DNA from: JACVRW01 sp963716215
Lineage (GTDB): Bacteria; Actinomycetota; Thermoleophilia; Solirubrobacterales; Thermoleophilaceae
DNA: 64,000 nucleotides
Direction of reading: 5' to 3'
Assembly: GCA_963716215.1 (NCBI GenBank)
Contig: OY970298.1
Coordinates: forward strand, 2,480,001 to 2,544,000
The position numbers and the translations under genes are program-made. The notes under the pieces are model-generated. The model was not told where the DNA came from, made no database searches, and saw only the letters and a list, made by a program, of their open reading frames with translations. Shown piece by piece: positions 42,787 through 51,110 of this stretch. Within the stretch, counting starts at the first letter, position 1. The number at the start of each line of letters is the position of its first letter.

Positions 42787-45579
42787 CTAGGAGCCGGCGT
42801 GCAGCACGCCGAGCAGCGCGTCCACGACGCGCGGATCGAGCTGACTGCCGGCCACCCGCCGCAGCTCGCCCTCGGCCTCCTCGGCAGACAGCGCGGCGCG
42901 GTACGGGCGGTCCGCCGTCATGGCGTCGTACGCGTCGCAGGCGAGCACGATCCGCGCTCCCAGCGGGATCTGGTCGCCGGCCAGCCCGTCGGGGTAGCCG
43001 GTGCCGTCCCAGCGCTCGTGTGCGGCGCGTATCAGCGGACGGGCGTCCGCGAGGAAGTCGACGGGCGACAGGATGCCCTCTCCGATCAGGGGGTGGCGCT
43101 CGACGGCCGGGCGCTCGTCGTCGCTGAGGGGCCCCGCCTTGTTCAGGATCGCCTCCGGCACGCCCAGCTCGCCGATGTCGTGCAGCGTGGCCGCGTAGCG
43201 GAGGGTGCGCAGCTCGTGATCGCCCAGCTCCAGGCTGCGCCCGACCGCCTCGCAGAGCTGCACCAGCGCCGACGGTGTGTCGGCGGTCGCGGCGGCCCGC
43301 GCGTCCAGGGCGGCCCTGAGTGCCTCGGCGGCTCCGTGCTGGGCGCGCTCGAGCCGGTCGTGCAGCATGGCCGAGCGCAGGCCCGCCGACAGCTGCTGCG
43401 CCGCGGCGCGCAGCATGGCCGCGTCGTGGTCGTCGAAGGCGGCCGCCTCGGTCGATTGCAGGGACAGCGCCCCCCACGCGCGGCCGTCCACGAGGACCGG
43501 CACGTCGAGCTCCGAGCGAATGTCGAGCGTGGCGGGCGTGGCGGCGTAGTCGGGCTCGCGCGTCACGTCGCCGGCGACCACGACGCGCCCTTCGCGCAGG
43601 CAGCGCCCGACCAGGCCGCGCTGGCCCGGGATCGTGTAGTCGCGCACGTCTGGATGGTCGAGCACGCCCGCCACCCCGGCCAGCTCCAGGTGTCCGTCCT
43701 CGCGCAGGCGCACCAGCGCGGTCCCGGACGGCTTCAGAGCGGCGTGCACCTCCTCCACGGCCGCGGCGACCATCGCCAGCTCGTTCGTCTCGTACTCGAG
43801 GCGGGCGCTGAGCGCGCTGGTCAGCTCCAGCTGGCGCGTCCAGCGCTCCCGCAGCTCGGCGCCCTTGCGCGCCGAGCGGGGCGGGATCGCGGCACGCAGC
43901 AGCAGCGCGGCCTCCACGACTCCCTCCTCGAGCGGCGCGGTGCGGCCGTCGGCGTACAGCTCGAGCAGCCAGGTCACGTCGTGGTCGGCCGCGACCGCGG
44001 CGAGGACGCTGGTCCGCCCCAACAGCTCCAGCAGGGTGCGCTCGGCCCGGTCGGCGGCGGTGTCGTCCACGCTGACCACGAAAGCCCCGGCGCCGGCCGC
44101 CAGCAGCTCGCCGGTGGCCGGGAACTCGTCCACCGAGTAGACCTCGTTGTCCAGGCCGAGATGCAGGCCCTCGAGGCGCTTGTCGCGACCGTCGGCCGTC
44201 GAGACCGTGTGGATCGTGTCCGCGCCGTCGGGGGCGAACGAGATCGCCCACGCCGCTGTGTTGAGCGCCTCGGACAGCGCCACGGCCGTCGCCTCGATGC
44301 GCTCCAGGGGTCCCTCGTGCTCGAGGTCGCCGGAGTAGCGGGCGGTCAGCTCCCGGACGGCCTCGCGCACGCGCTCCTGCGTGGTGCGGCGCAGCGCGCG
44401 CCGCTCGCGCTGGGGCGACACGTCGGAGGCCCGCGAGCCGGCCGTGAAGATCTGCCCGCCACCGTGGCGCTTGGCCCGGTAGAGGGCCGCGTCGGCGGCG
44501 CGCATCAGCTCTGCCAAGCCGTGCACGCCGCGGCCGAGCATGGCGGCGCCGCACGAGATCAGGATGCCGTCGTCGGCGCCATCGTTGAGGTTGGCCAGGG
44601 TTGCGGTCCCCAGCGCCCGAGCGTCCTCGAGGGTGGCCCCCTCCATGACCACGCAGAACTCGTCGCCCGAGAGACGGCCGACCAGGTTTCCGGGCCGCGC
44701 AGCCGCCGCCGCGACCAGCGCCTCGCCAACGCGCTGCAGCGCGCGGTCGCCCGCATCGTGACCGGCCCTGTCGTTGATCGCCTTGAGCTCGTCCACATCG
44801 CAGAGCAGGACGGCGAGCTGCGCGTCGCGCTCGGAGGCGCGCGCCACGGCGCGCTGCAGGCGCTCCTCGAGCGCGCGCCGGTTCGCAAGGCCCGTGAGCG
44901 CGTCCTCGTAGGCCAGCCTCGATACGCGCGTGAACAGCTCGGCACGGCCGATCGCCACCGCCAGCTGGCCCGCCACGATCTCGAGGAAGCGGACATCCTC
45001 ACCTCGGAAGCGCGGCTGGCCGGGCGCGGTGGTGGCATAGACCTCACCCCACGCTTCGCCCTCCACGAGGATCGGCACGCCCACCTCCGACTCCTTGCCC
45101 AGGCGCGTCAGCCGTTCCGCGGAGACCCGGTCGATCTCACGGGAGTCGATCGAGTTGAAGTACGCGAGCCCGTCGAGCACGAGCCGCTCGGCGTTGCGGT
45201 CCTCGACGAGCGGGTGCAGCTCGGCGGCCGGATAACGCTCCTCGTCAGGGCCAAGCTCGCCCACGTTGATCACGGTTCGCAGCCGGTCCAGGTCGCGCTC
45301 CCAGCGGCTCACCGACAGCGACGCAGCGCCGGTCGCGGCGAGCGCCTCCTCCGCAGCCACCTCGAGCACCTCCTCGAGGTTGTGGGCCCCGGCGGCAGCC
45401 GCCGCCACCCGCAGCAGGGCCTCCCGCTCGGTGCCGGGGTGTCGGCCTCCGGCCGTGCTCGGCGCCGTCCCCGCCGGGGGCGTCGAGGCAGCCGAGCTTC
45501 CCCATGCGGGCTCCACAGGGAGAACATCGGCAAACGAGCATTTCGCTTGAGACAATCGGGCCTGAATGCGCTTCGGCAT
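42787..45579 (-). CDS. Large GAF-GGDEF-GAF-HD-GYP protein
   Basis: A soluble protein of up to 930 residues. Domains in order: GAF (about 55-205), GGDEF (about 225-385, with SGDEF in place of GGDEF in GRLSGDEFCVV), a middle GAF-like region, a second clear GAF (about 615-775) and HD-GYP (about 790-930). In the HD-GYP the motif HDxGK reads HDIGE, losing the Lys, whereas HERWDGTGYPDG is intact. It may be a sensor or a one-sided enzyme. ATG 45579 overlaps the divergent luciferase gene by 14 bp, so TTG 45555 or GTG 45516 are also possible starts. Confidence 0.82.
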   Translation of the reverse strand: MPKRIQARLSQAKCSFADVLPVEPAWGSSAASTPPAGTAPSTAGGRHPGTEREALLRVAAAAAGAHNLEEVLEVAAEEALAATGAASLSVSRWERDLDRLRTVINVGELGPDEERYPAAELHPLVEDRNAERLVLDGLAYFNSIDSREIDRVSAERLTRLGKESEVGVPILVEGEAWGEVYATTAPGQPRFRGEDVRFLEIVAGQLAVAIGRAELFTRVSRLAYEDALTGLANRRALEERLQRAVARASERDAQLAVLLCDVDELKAINDRAGHDAGDRALQRVGEALVAAAAARPGNLVGRLSGDEFCVVMEGATLEDARALGTATLANLNDGADDGILISCGAAMLGRGVHGLAELMRAADAALYRAKRHGGGQIFTAGSRASDVSPQRERRALRRTTQERVREAVRELTARYSGDLEHEGPLERIEATAVALSEALNTAAWAISFAPDGADTIHTVSTADGRDKRLEGLHLGLDNEVYSVDEFPATGELLAAGAGAFVVSVDDTAADRAERTLLELLGRTSVLAAVAADHDVTWLLELYADGRTAPLEEGVVEAALLLRAAIPPRSARKGAELRERWTRQLELTSALSARLEYETNELAMVAAAVEEVHAALKPSGTALVRLREDGHLELAGVAGVLDHPDVRDYTIPGQRGLVGRCLREGRVVVAGDVTREPDYAATPATLDIRSELDVPVLVDGRAWGALSLQSTEAAAFDDHDAAMLRAAAQQLSAGLRSAMLHDRLERAQHGAAEALRAALDARAAATADTPSALVQLCEAVGRSLELGDHELRTLRYAATLHDIGELGVPEAILNKAGPLSDDERPAVERHPLIGEGILSPVDFLADARPLIRAAHERWDGTGYPDGLAGDQIPLGARIVLACDAYDAMTADRPYRAALSAEEAEGELRRVAGSQLDPRVVDALLGVLHAGS

Positions 45580-47320
45580 CTTCTACGAGCACCAGAACCC
45601 GAGACCATGGGCAGAGCGCCGCTCGGAGCACGCGCTGCTGAAGGACGCCCTCGCGCAGATCGAGCTGGCGGACCGCCTGGGCTTCGACTACGTCTGGGAG
45701 GTCGAGCACCACTTCCTCGAGGAGTACTCGCACTCGTCGGCGCCTGAGGTCTTCCTCGCCGCCGCCGCGGCGCGCACCCAGCGGATCCGGCTCGGGCACG
45801 GCATCGTTCAGATCCCGCCGGCGGTGAACCACCCGGCGCGGGTCGCGGAGCGGATCGCCACGCTCGACCTGATCTCGGACGGCCGCGTGGAGTTCGGCAC
45901 CGGCGAGTCGTCGTCGGCCGCCGAGCTGGGCGGCTTTCTGGTCGAACGCGGCCGCAAGCGGGCCATGTGGGAGGACGCCATGGGCGCGATCACGCGGATG
46001 TTCGTGGAGGAGCCGTTCGCCGGCTGGGACAGCGAGTTCTGGAGCATGCCGCCCCGCAACGTGATTCCGAAGCCGCTCCAGAAGCCGCATCCGCCGCTCT
46101 GGGTCGCCTGCAGCCGCCGCGAGACGATTCAGTTCGCCGCTCGCAACGGCATCGGGGCGCTGTCGTTCTCGTTCGTCGAGCCCGAGGACGCCGGGCACTG
46201 GGTCGAGGAGTACTACGAGCTGATCGACTCGGACGAGTGCGTGCCGGTCGGGTTCGACGTGAACCCGAACGTGGCCGTCGTGCTGCCGATGATGCTGCAC
46301 GAGGACGAGGCGACCGCGATCGACCGTGGGATCGACGGCGCCCACTTCTTCGGCTACTCGCTCGCTCACTACTACGGCATGGGGCGCCACCAGCCCGCCC
46401 AGACCGTCGTCTGGGACGAGTTCCTCGCCAACCGCGACGAGCGCGGCTTCGCCCGCTCGCTGGTCACGCCGGACGCCGCGCCGCTGGCGGTGAAGATCAT
46501 GCAGCACGGGCTGGGCTCGCTGCGCGGCGCGATCGGCACCCCCGTGCAGGTGCTCGACCTGTGCCGGCGCTACGAGGCCGTGGGCGTGGACCAGGTGATC
46601 TTCGTGCTCCAGGCCGGCCCCAACCGCCACGAGCACATCTGCGACAGCCTCGAGCTGTTCGCCAGGCGCGTCCTGCCCGAGTTCCAGCAGGGCCGCGACG
46701 AGCGCGACCGGGTCAAGGCGGAGCACCTGGCCGGCGCCGTCGAGCGCGCGCTGGCGCGGCGCGAGCCCGCGCGCCAGGCTCCGACGGGCTACGTGATCGA
46801 CGAGCAGGCCGAGCTCGAGCGGGCGGCACGTTCACGCCGCGACGGCGGGCTGCGGCGCCGGCTGGGCGAGCTCGGCGAGGAGGCGCGCCGCACGCTCCAG
46901 CGCGGCGGCCAGGAGGCCGTGGCGCGGCTGGTTCGCGGCGCCAGCGACGCGCAACTAGAGCGCCGTTTCGGCAGCGACCTCGCCCAGCGCGCGATCTTCA
47001 CGGGAATGGCCCGTCAGTTCGAGCCCAGGCTGGCCTTCGGATTCGAGGGCGACATCGGCTACGAGCTGGCCCACCACGGCAACGGCAAGCCGCCCTCGCG
47101 CTGGACGGTCCGGGTGCGCGACGGCGCCGCGACCGTGATCGCGGGCGCCGACGGCCCGTCGGCCGTGACGTTCAAGCTCGGCATCCCGGACTTCGCCCGC
47201 CTGATCGCGGAGGAGGTCGACCCGCAGGAGCTGTTGTTCGGCGGGCGCTTCGACGTGGAGGGCGACCTGTCGCTGGCCACGCGCGTGCCGGAGATGTTCG
47301 GCGCGCCGCCGCAGTTCTAG
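45566..47320 (+). CDS. Luciferase-like flavin monooxygenase fused to SCP2 sterol-carrier domain
   Basis: A 584-residue protein. Residues 1-375 are an LLM-class flavin-dependent oxidoreductase (MRFGIFYEHQNPRPWAERR, then VWEVEHHFLEEYSHS and LISDGRVEFGTGES). A helical linker follows (about 390-470) and residues about 475-584 form an SCP2 lipid-binding domain (ELAHHGNGKPPSRWTVRV, then GPSAVTFKLGIPDFARLIAEE). The fusion suggests oxygenation of a bound hydrophobic substrate. Divergent from the GGDEF gene. Confidence 0.82.
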   Translation: MRFGIFYEHQNPRPWAERRSEHALLKDALAQIELADRLGFDYVWEVEHHFLEEYSHSSAPEVFLAAAAARTQRIRLGHGIVQIPPAVNHPARVAERIATLDLISDGRVEFGTGESSSAAELGGFLVERGRKRAMWEDAMGAITRMFVEEPFAGWDSEFWSMPPRNVIPKPLQKPHPPLWVACSRRETIQFAARNGIGALSFSFVEPEDAGHWVEEYYELIDSDECVPVGFDVNPNVAVVLPMMLHEDEATAIDRGIDGAHFFGYSLAHYYGMGRHQPAQTVVWDEFLANRDERGFARSLVTPDAAPLAVKIMQHGLGSLRGAIGTPVQVLDLCRRYEAVGVDQVIFVLQAGPNRHEHICDSLELFARRVLPEFQQGRDERDRVKAEHLAGAVERALARREPARQAPTGYVIDEQAELERAARSRRDGGLRRRLGELGEEARRTLQRGGQEAVARLVRGASDAQLERRFGSDLAQRAIFTGMARQFEPRLAFGFEGDIGYELAHHGNGKPPSRWTVRVRDGAATVIAGADGPSAVTFKLGIPDFARLIAEEVDPQELLFGGRFDVEGDLSLATRVPEMFGAPPQF

Positions 47321-47654
47321 GCGGCGGGTCGCGGCGGCGCAACGCCACCCACAGCAAGGTAAGGAGCGGGGCGCCACAGCGCGCCCACCCCCCGTGCCCG
47401 CCGGAAGCGGGCGCACCTTCCGCGCCGCACGCACTCAAACGTGACCTACCGTCGCGCGCGGCGAGCGGCCGGCCGTTTCTCTGATGCTCTACGGCTCGAA
47501 ATGGACACCACGCTCGCGCCAGACGCGGGTGGGCGCTCTATTGAGCGACGCGAGGCGGGAAGGGGCGGCGCCCGCGCGCCGCTGAGGTGAGCGCTTGTCG
47601 AGTTTCTTCCGCTATGCGAGAGAAACTCGACGACCGACGCTGCTTCCGAGCGGC
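47321..47654. other. 334-bp intergenic region between convergent genes
   Basis: The stretch separates the luciferase-SCP2 gene from cdsA. It holds only an inverted repeat (47597-47631) near the cdsA end. Short open frames here are basic and low complexity, with no recognised gene. Confidence 0.6.
47597..47631. repeat. Inverted repeat GTCGAGTTTCT / AGAAACTCGAC
   Basis: Perfect 11-bp arms (47597-47607 and 47621-47631) around 13 bp in the gap between two convergent genes. It may act as a bidirectional terminator, although T tracts are absent. Confidence 0.55.
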
Positions 47655-48512
47655 TCAGCCGTAGCCCAGCCCGACGGCGGCGTAGTAGCCGACCACGATC
47701 GTGAACAGCACGGCGTCCAGGCGGTCCAGCACGCCACCGTGGGCGCCGAACAGCCGACCGGTGTCCTTCACCTCGAGGTCGCGCTTGATGAGCGATTCGA
47801 ACAGGTCCCCCAGCGGGGCGGTGATCGCCACCAGGAAGCCGATCAGGAGCGCGTGCCAGCCGGTCAGCCAGTCCTGATAGAGGCCGGCGCACCAGAACGC
47901 CAGCGTTCCTCCCACTACGCCTCCCACGAGGCCCTCGAGCGTCTTGTTGGGCGAGATCAGCGGCGCGAACTGCGACCGGCCGTACCCGCGGCCGACGAAG
48001 TAGGCGAACGTGTCTCCGATGAAGGTGGCGATCAGCACGTCGAAGACCAGCCCCATGCCGGTCGCGATGGTCTTCCCGTCCTGCTCGAACGACAGCTCGC
48101 GCAACCAGATCGCGTGCACCATCGCAAGCCCGATCCAGAGCACCCCGAACATGGTCACGGCGATGGCCCACGACACGTTCGCGCGGCGCGGCCGCATCAG
48201 CGCCAGCAGGAACGTCACCGGGAACGCCGCCACCAGCACCATCACCACGTGGCGCGGCTCGCCGTAGAGGGCGGCGAGCAGCAGCGCCGCGAGCGTGAGG
48301 AACCCGGCCAGCGCGGGCGGGCGCACGCGCTCCATCAGCCCGTACAGCTCGCCCAGTGCGATCACGCCGAGCACCAGCAGCCCGAGCATGAACACCTCGC
48401 CGCCCTGCCAGACCAGCACGATTGCCACGGGTGCGGCCAGCAGGGCCGCCAGGATGCGCCCCGGCAGGTCGGACCCGCCCTGGCGCGGTCGTGGCTCGCG
48501 GCGCGCGGCCAC
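47655..48512 (-). CDS. cdsA: Phosphatidate cytidylyltransferase
   Basis: A 285-residue polytopic enzyme that makes CDP-diacylglycerol. The family signature SLIKRDLEVKDTGRLFGAHG followed by GVLDRLD is complete. GTG 48512 is chosen because a GAGGT ribosome site lies just before it and it starts 5 bp after the uppS stop; a longer frame would run into uppS. It is the last gene of the rpsB operon. Confidence 0.9.
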   Translation of the reverse strand: MAARREPRPRQGGSDLPGRILAALLAAPVAIVLVWQGGEVFMLGLLVLGVIALGELYGLMERVRPPALAGFLTLAALLLAALYGEPRHVVMVLVAAFPVTFLLALMRPRRANVSWAIAVTMFGVLWIGLAMVHAIWLRELSFEQDGKTIATGMGLVFDVLIATFIGDTFAYFVGRGYGRSQFAPLISPNKTLEGLVGGVVGGTLAFWCAGLYQDWLTGWHALLIGFLVAITAPLGDLFESLIKRDLEVKDTGRLFGAHGGVLDRLDAVLFTIVVGYYAAVGLGYG

Positions 48513-48516
48513 GTCG

Positions 48517-49191
48517 CTACCTCGCCCCGAACCGGCGCCGGCGGGCCGCGTACTCGTCCAGGGAGGCCTCGAAGACGTCACGCGAGAAGTCGGGCCACAG
48601 CTCGTCGCGGAACACGAACTCCGAGTAGGCGAGCTGCCACAGCAGGTAGTTCGAGATGCGCTGCTCGCCGCTGGTGCGGATCAACAGCTCCGGGTCGTGC
48701 ATGTCAGGTGCGTAGAGGTGGCGCCGGAATTCGTCCTCGGTCTCACCTGTGAAGGTTCGCGCTGCGTCCACGATCTCCGCCCGACCGCCGTAGTTGAACG
48801 CCACGAACAGGGTGATGCGCTCGTTGGCCGCGGTGGTCTGCTCGGCCCAATCCATGCGGCGGGTCAGCTCGGCGTCGAGCCCCTCGCGGCGGCCCACGAA
48901 CCGCATGCGCACGCCCTGCTCGTCCAGCTCCGGCGTCTCGCGGTCGATGCGCCTGGCGAACATCGACATCAGGCCGTCGACCTCCGCCTTCGGGCGGGTC
49001 CAGTTCTCGGTCGAGAACGAGTACACCGTCAGCTGCTCGACTCCGAGCTCCACCGCGTCGCGCAGGCGAGCCTTGACCACGTCCGCGCCGGCCTCGTGGC
49101 CGGCCAGCACGGGCAGGCCGCGTTGCTGGGCCCAGCGCCCGTTGCCGTCCGTGATGATCGCGACGTAGCGCGCCCGCGACGCGGCGGTCAC
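48517..49191 (-). CDS. uppS: Isoprenyl transferase (undecaprenyl diphosphate synthase family)
   Basis: A 224-residue cis-prenyltransferase that makes the lipid carrier for wall synthesis. ITDGNGRWAQQRGLPVLAGH contains the catalytic Asp and the pyrophosphate-binding GNGRWA; FSTENWTRP and RTSGEQRISNYLLWQLAYSE are also family motifs. ATG 49191 overlaps the frr stop. Confidence 0.92.
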   Translation of the reverse strand: MTAASRARYVAIITDGNGRWAQQRGLPVLAGHEAGADVVKARLRDAVELGVEQLTVYSFSTENWTRPKAEVDGLMSMFARRIDRETPELDEQGVRMRFVGRREGLDAELTRRMDWAEQTTAANERITLFVAFNYGGRAEIVDAARTFTGETEDEFRRHLYAPDMHDPELLIRTSGEQRISNYLLWQLAYSEFVFRDELWPDFSRDVFEASLDEYAARRRRFGAR

Positions 49192-49757
49192 ACTTCGAGA
49201 ATTTCCTGTTCCTTGCCGGCGAGCGCGGTGTCGATCTCGCTCACGTGCGAGTCGGTCAGCTTCTGCAGCTCGGACTCGGCGCGGTGCTCGTCGTCGGAGC
49301 CCACCTCGCCCTCGTTCTTCAGCTCGCGTAGGTCGTGCATCACGTCGCGGCGGATGTTGCGCACCGCCACGCGGCCCTGCTCCGCGATGCCGTGCACGAC
49401 CTTCACCAGCTCCTTGCGCCGCTCCTCGGTCAGCTCGGGGATCGAGAGCCTGATCACCTGCCCGTCGTTCGATGGGGTGAGGCCCACGTCGGACTCCAGG
49501 ATCGACTTCTCGATGGTCTTGATCGAGTTCTTGTCGTACGGGGTGATCGTCAGCAGACGCGCCTCGGTGGCCGAGATCTGCGCCAGCTGCTTGAGCGGCG
49601 TGACGGCCCCGTAGTAGTCGACGTCGATGCGGTCGAGGAGGTGCGGCGACGCGCGCCCCGTCCGGACCGTCGAGAACTCCCCGCGGGTGGCCTCGACGGA
49701 CTTCTTCATCCGACCGACGGCCTCGTCCAGGAAGTCCTTCAGGACGTCATCGTTCAT
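49188..49757 (-). CDS. frr: Ribosome recycling factor
   Basis: A 189-residue protein with the RRF pattern: GEFSTVRTGRASPHLLDRID, VDYYGAVTPLKQLAQI, and C-terminal RNIRRDVMHDLRELK. It dissociates ribosomes after termination together with EF-G. ATG 49757 overlaps the pyrH stop (ATGA), and its stop overlaps uppS. Confidence 0.94.
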   Translation of the reverse strand: MNDDVLKDFLDEAVGRMKKSVEATRGEFSTVRTGRASPHLLDRIDVDYYGAVTPLKQLAQISATEARLLTITPYDKNSIKTIEKSILESDVGLTPSNDGQVIRLSIPELTEERRKELVKVVHGIAEQGRVAVRNIRRDVMHDLRELKNEGEVGSDDEHRAESELQKLTDSHVSEIDTALAGKEQEILEV

Positions 49758-50488
49758 CCGCTGGTCACCACCGTTCCCACGCGCTCGCCGCACACTATCC
49801 GGTCGATGTTGCGCTCGTCATCCACGTTGAAGACGTGGATTGGGACGCTGTTGTCCATGCACAGGGACAGCGCCGTCGAGTCCATCACCCCCAGGCGCTG
49901 CTCGATCGCGGCCTGGTGGCTGATCTCCGGGATGAACCGCGCGTTGGGGTCCGAGCGCGGGTCCGCCGTGAACACACCCTCTACCCCGTTCTTGGCCATC
50001 AGCAGCGCCTCAGCGCCGATCTCGAGGCCGCGCACGGCCGCCGCCGTGTCCGTGGTGAAGAACGGGTTGCCCGTGCCGGCCGCGAAGATCACGACGCGGC
50101 CCTTCTCGAGGTGGCGGATCGCGCGGCGCTGGATGTATGGCTCGGCCACCTCGCGGATGTGCAGCGCCGACAGCACGCGAGTGACCGCACCCGCCTTCTC
50201 CAGGGCGTCCTGGAGCGCCAGCGCGTTCAGGACGGTGGCAAGCATCCCCATGTAGTCGCCCGTGGCGCGGTCCATCCCCTCGGCCGCTCCGGTGAGGCCG
50301 CGATAGATGTTGCCGCCCCCGACGACGACCGCCATCTGCACGCCGCGCTCGCTGACCCCCGCGATCGCGCGGGCGATTGCGGCGATGCGCTGTGGATCGG
50401 CGCCGTAGGCGAGATCGCCCAGCAGCGCCTCTCCCGAGAGCTTCAGGAGGACGCGCTGAAAGACGGGATCAGCCGCGGGACCGCTCAC
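49754..50488 (-). CDS. pyrH: UMP kinase
   Basis: A 244-residue hexameric nucleotide kinase converting UMP to UDP. VLLKLSGEALLGD, VVVGGGNIYRGL, and ADYMGMLATVLN-like TGDYMGMLATVLNALAL match the bacterial PyrH family. GTG 50488 overlaps the tsf stop (GTGA). It is in the usual tsf-pyrH-frr order. Confidence 0.94.
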   Translation of the reverse strand: MSGPAADPVFQRVLLKLSGEALLGDLAYGADPQRIAAIARAIAGVSERGVQMAVVVGGGNIYRGLTGAAEGMDRATGDYMGMLATVLNALALQDALEKAGAVTRVLSALHIREVAEPYIQRRAIRHLEKGRVVIFAAGTGNPFFTTDTAAAVRGLEIGAEALLMAKNGVEGVFTADPRSDPNARFIPEISHQAAIEQRLGVMDSTALSLCMDNSVPIHVFNVDDERNIDRIVCGERVGTVVTSG

Positions 50489-51096
50489 TCCTCCCCGACC
50501 TGGAACCTCGCGAAGCGGCGGACCACCACGTTCTCGCCGGTGTTCGCGGCTAGCTCGGCGCGCAGCTCCTCGAGCGACTTGCCGCCGTGCTTCTCCTCGT
50601 TGATGTGCGACTGGTGCAGCAGCACGACCTCCTCGAGCCACTTGTTCAGGCGCCCCTGCACGATCTTCTCCTGCACGTCCTCGGGCTTGCCCTCCGCCGC
50701 GGCCTGCTCGCGCAGCACCCGCAACTCGGCGTCCTTGGCCTCCTGGGGCACGTCCTCGTCCGTCACGTAGAGCGGGTTGGCCGCCGCCACGTGGAGGGCG
50801 ACCTCACGGGCGAACTCCTGGAACTGGTCGGTGCGCGCCACGAAGTCGGTCTCGCAGTCCACCTCCACCAGCACGCCGATGTTGCCGCCGGCGTGGATGT
50901 AGCTCGACACGACCCCTTCGGTCGCGGTGCGCCCGCCGCGCTTGGCGGCCGAGGCCTGCCCCTTGACGCGCAGGATCTCGATCGCCTTCTCAACGTCCCC
51001 GCCGGACTCCTGTAGAGCCGACTTGGCGTCCATGATGCCGGCCCCGGTGCGGTCGCGCAGGGCCTTCACGTCTTGTGCCGAAATGGCGGTGCTCAA
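50485..51096 (-). CDS. tsf: Elongation factor Ts
   Basis: A 203-residue short-type EF-Ts, the nucleotide-exchange factor of EF-Tu. ALRDRTGAGIMDAKSAL, the EVDCETDFVARTDQFQEFA core and the C-terminal VVVRRFARFQVGE are diagnostic. The TTG start at 51096 with GGAGA upstream is chosen; the open frame continues antisense-like into rpsB. Both rpsB and tsf use TTG. Confidence 0.94.
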   Translation of the reverse strand: MSTAISAQDVKALRDRTGAGIMDAKSALQESGGDVEKAIEILRVKGQASAAKRGGRTATEGVVSSYIHAGGNIGVLVEVDCETDFVARTDQFQEFAREVALHVAAANPLYVTDEDVPQEAKDAELRVLREQAAAEGKPEDVQEKIVQGRLNKWLEEVVLLHQSHINEEKHGGKSLEELRAELAANTGENVVVRRFARFQVGEE

Positions 51097-51110
51097 CTTC
51101 TCCGTCTCCT

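Noticed and set aside
47446..48171. 241-codon minus-strand frame near cdsA
   Set aside because: It overlaps cdsA in another frame and is Arg-rich; cdsA itself has the full family signature.
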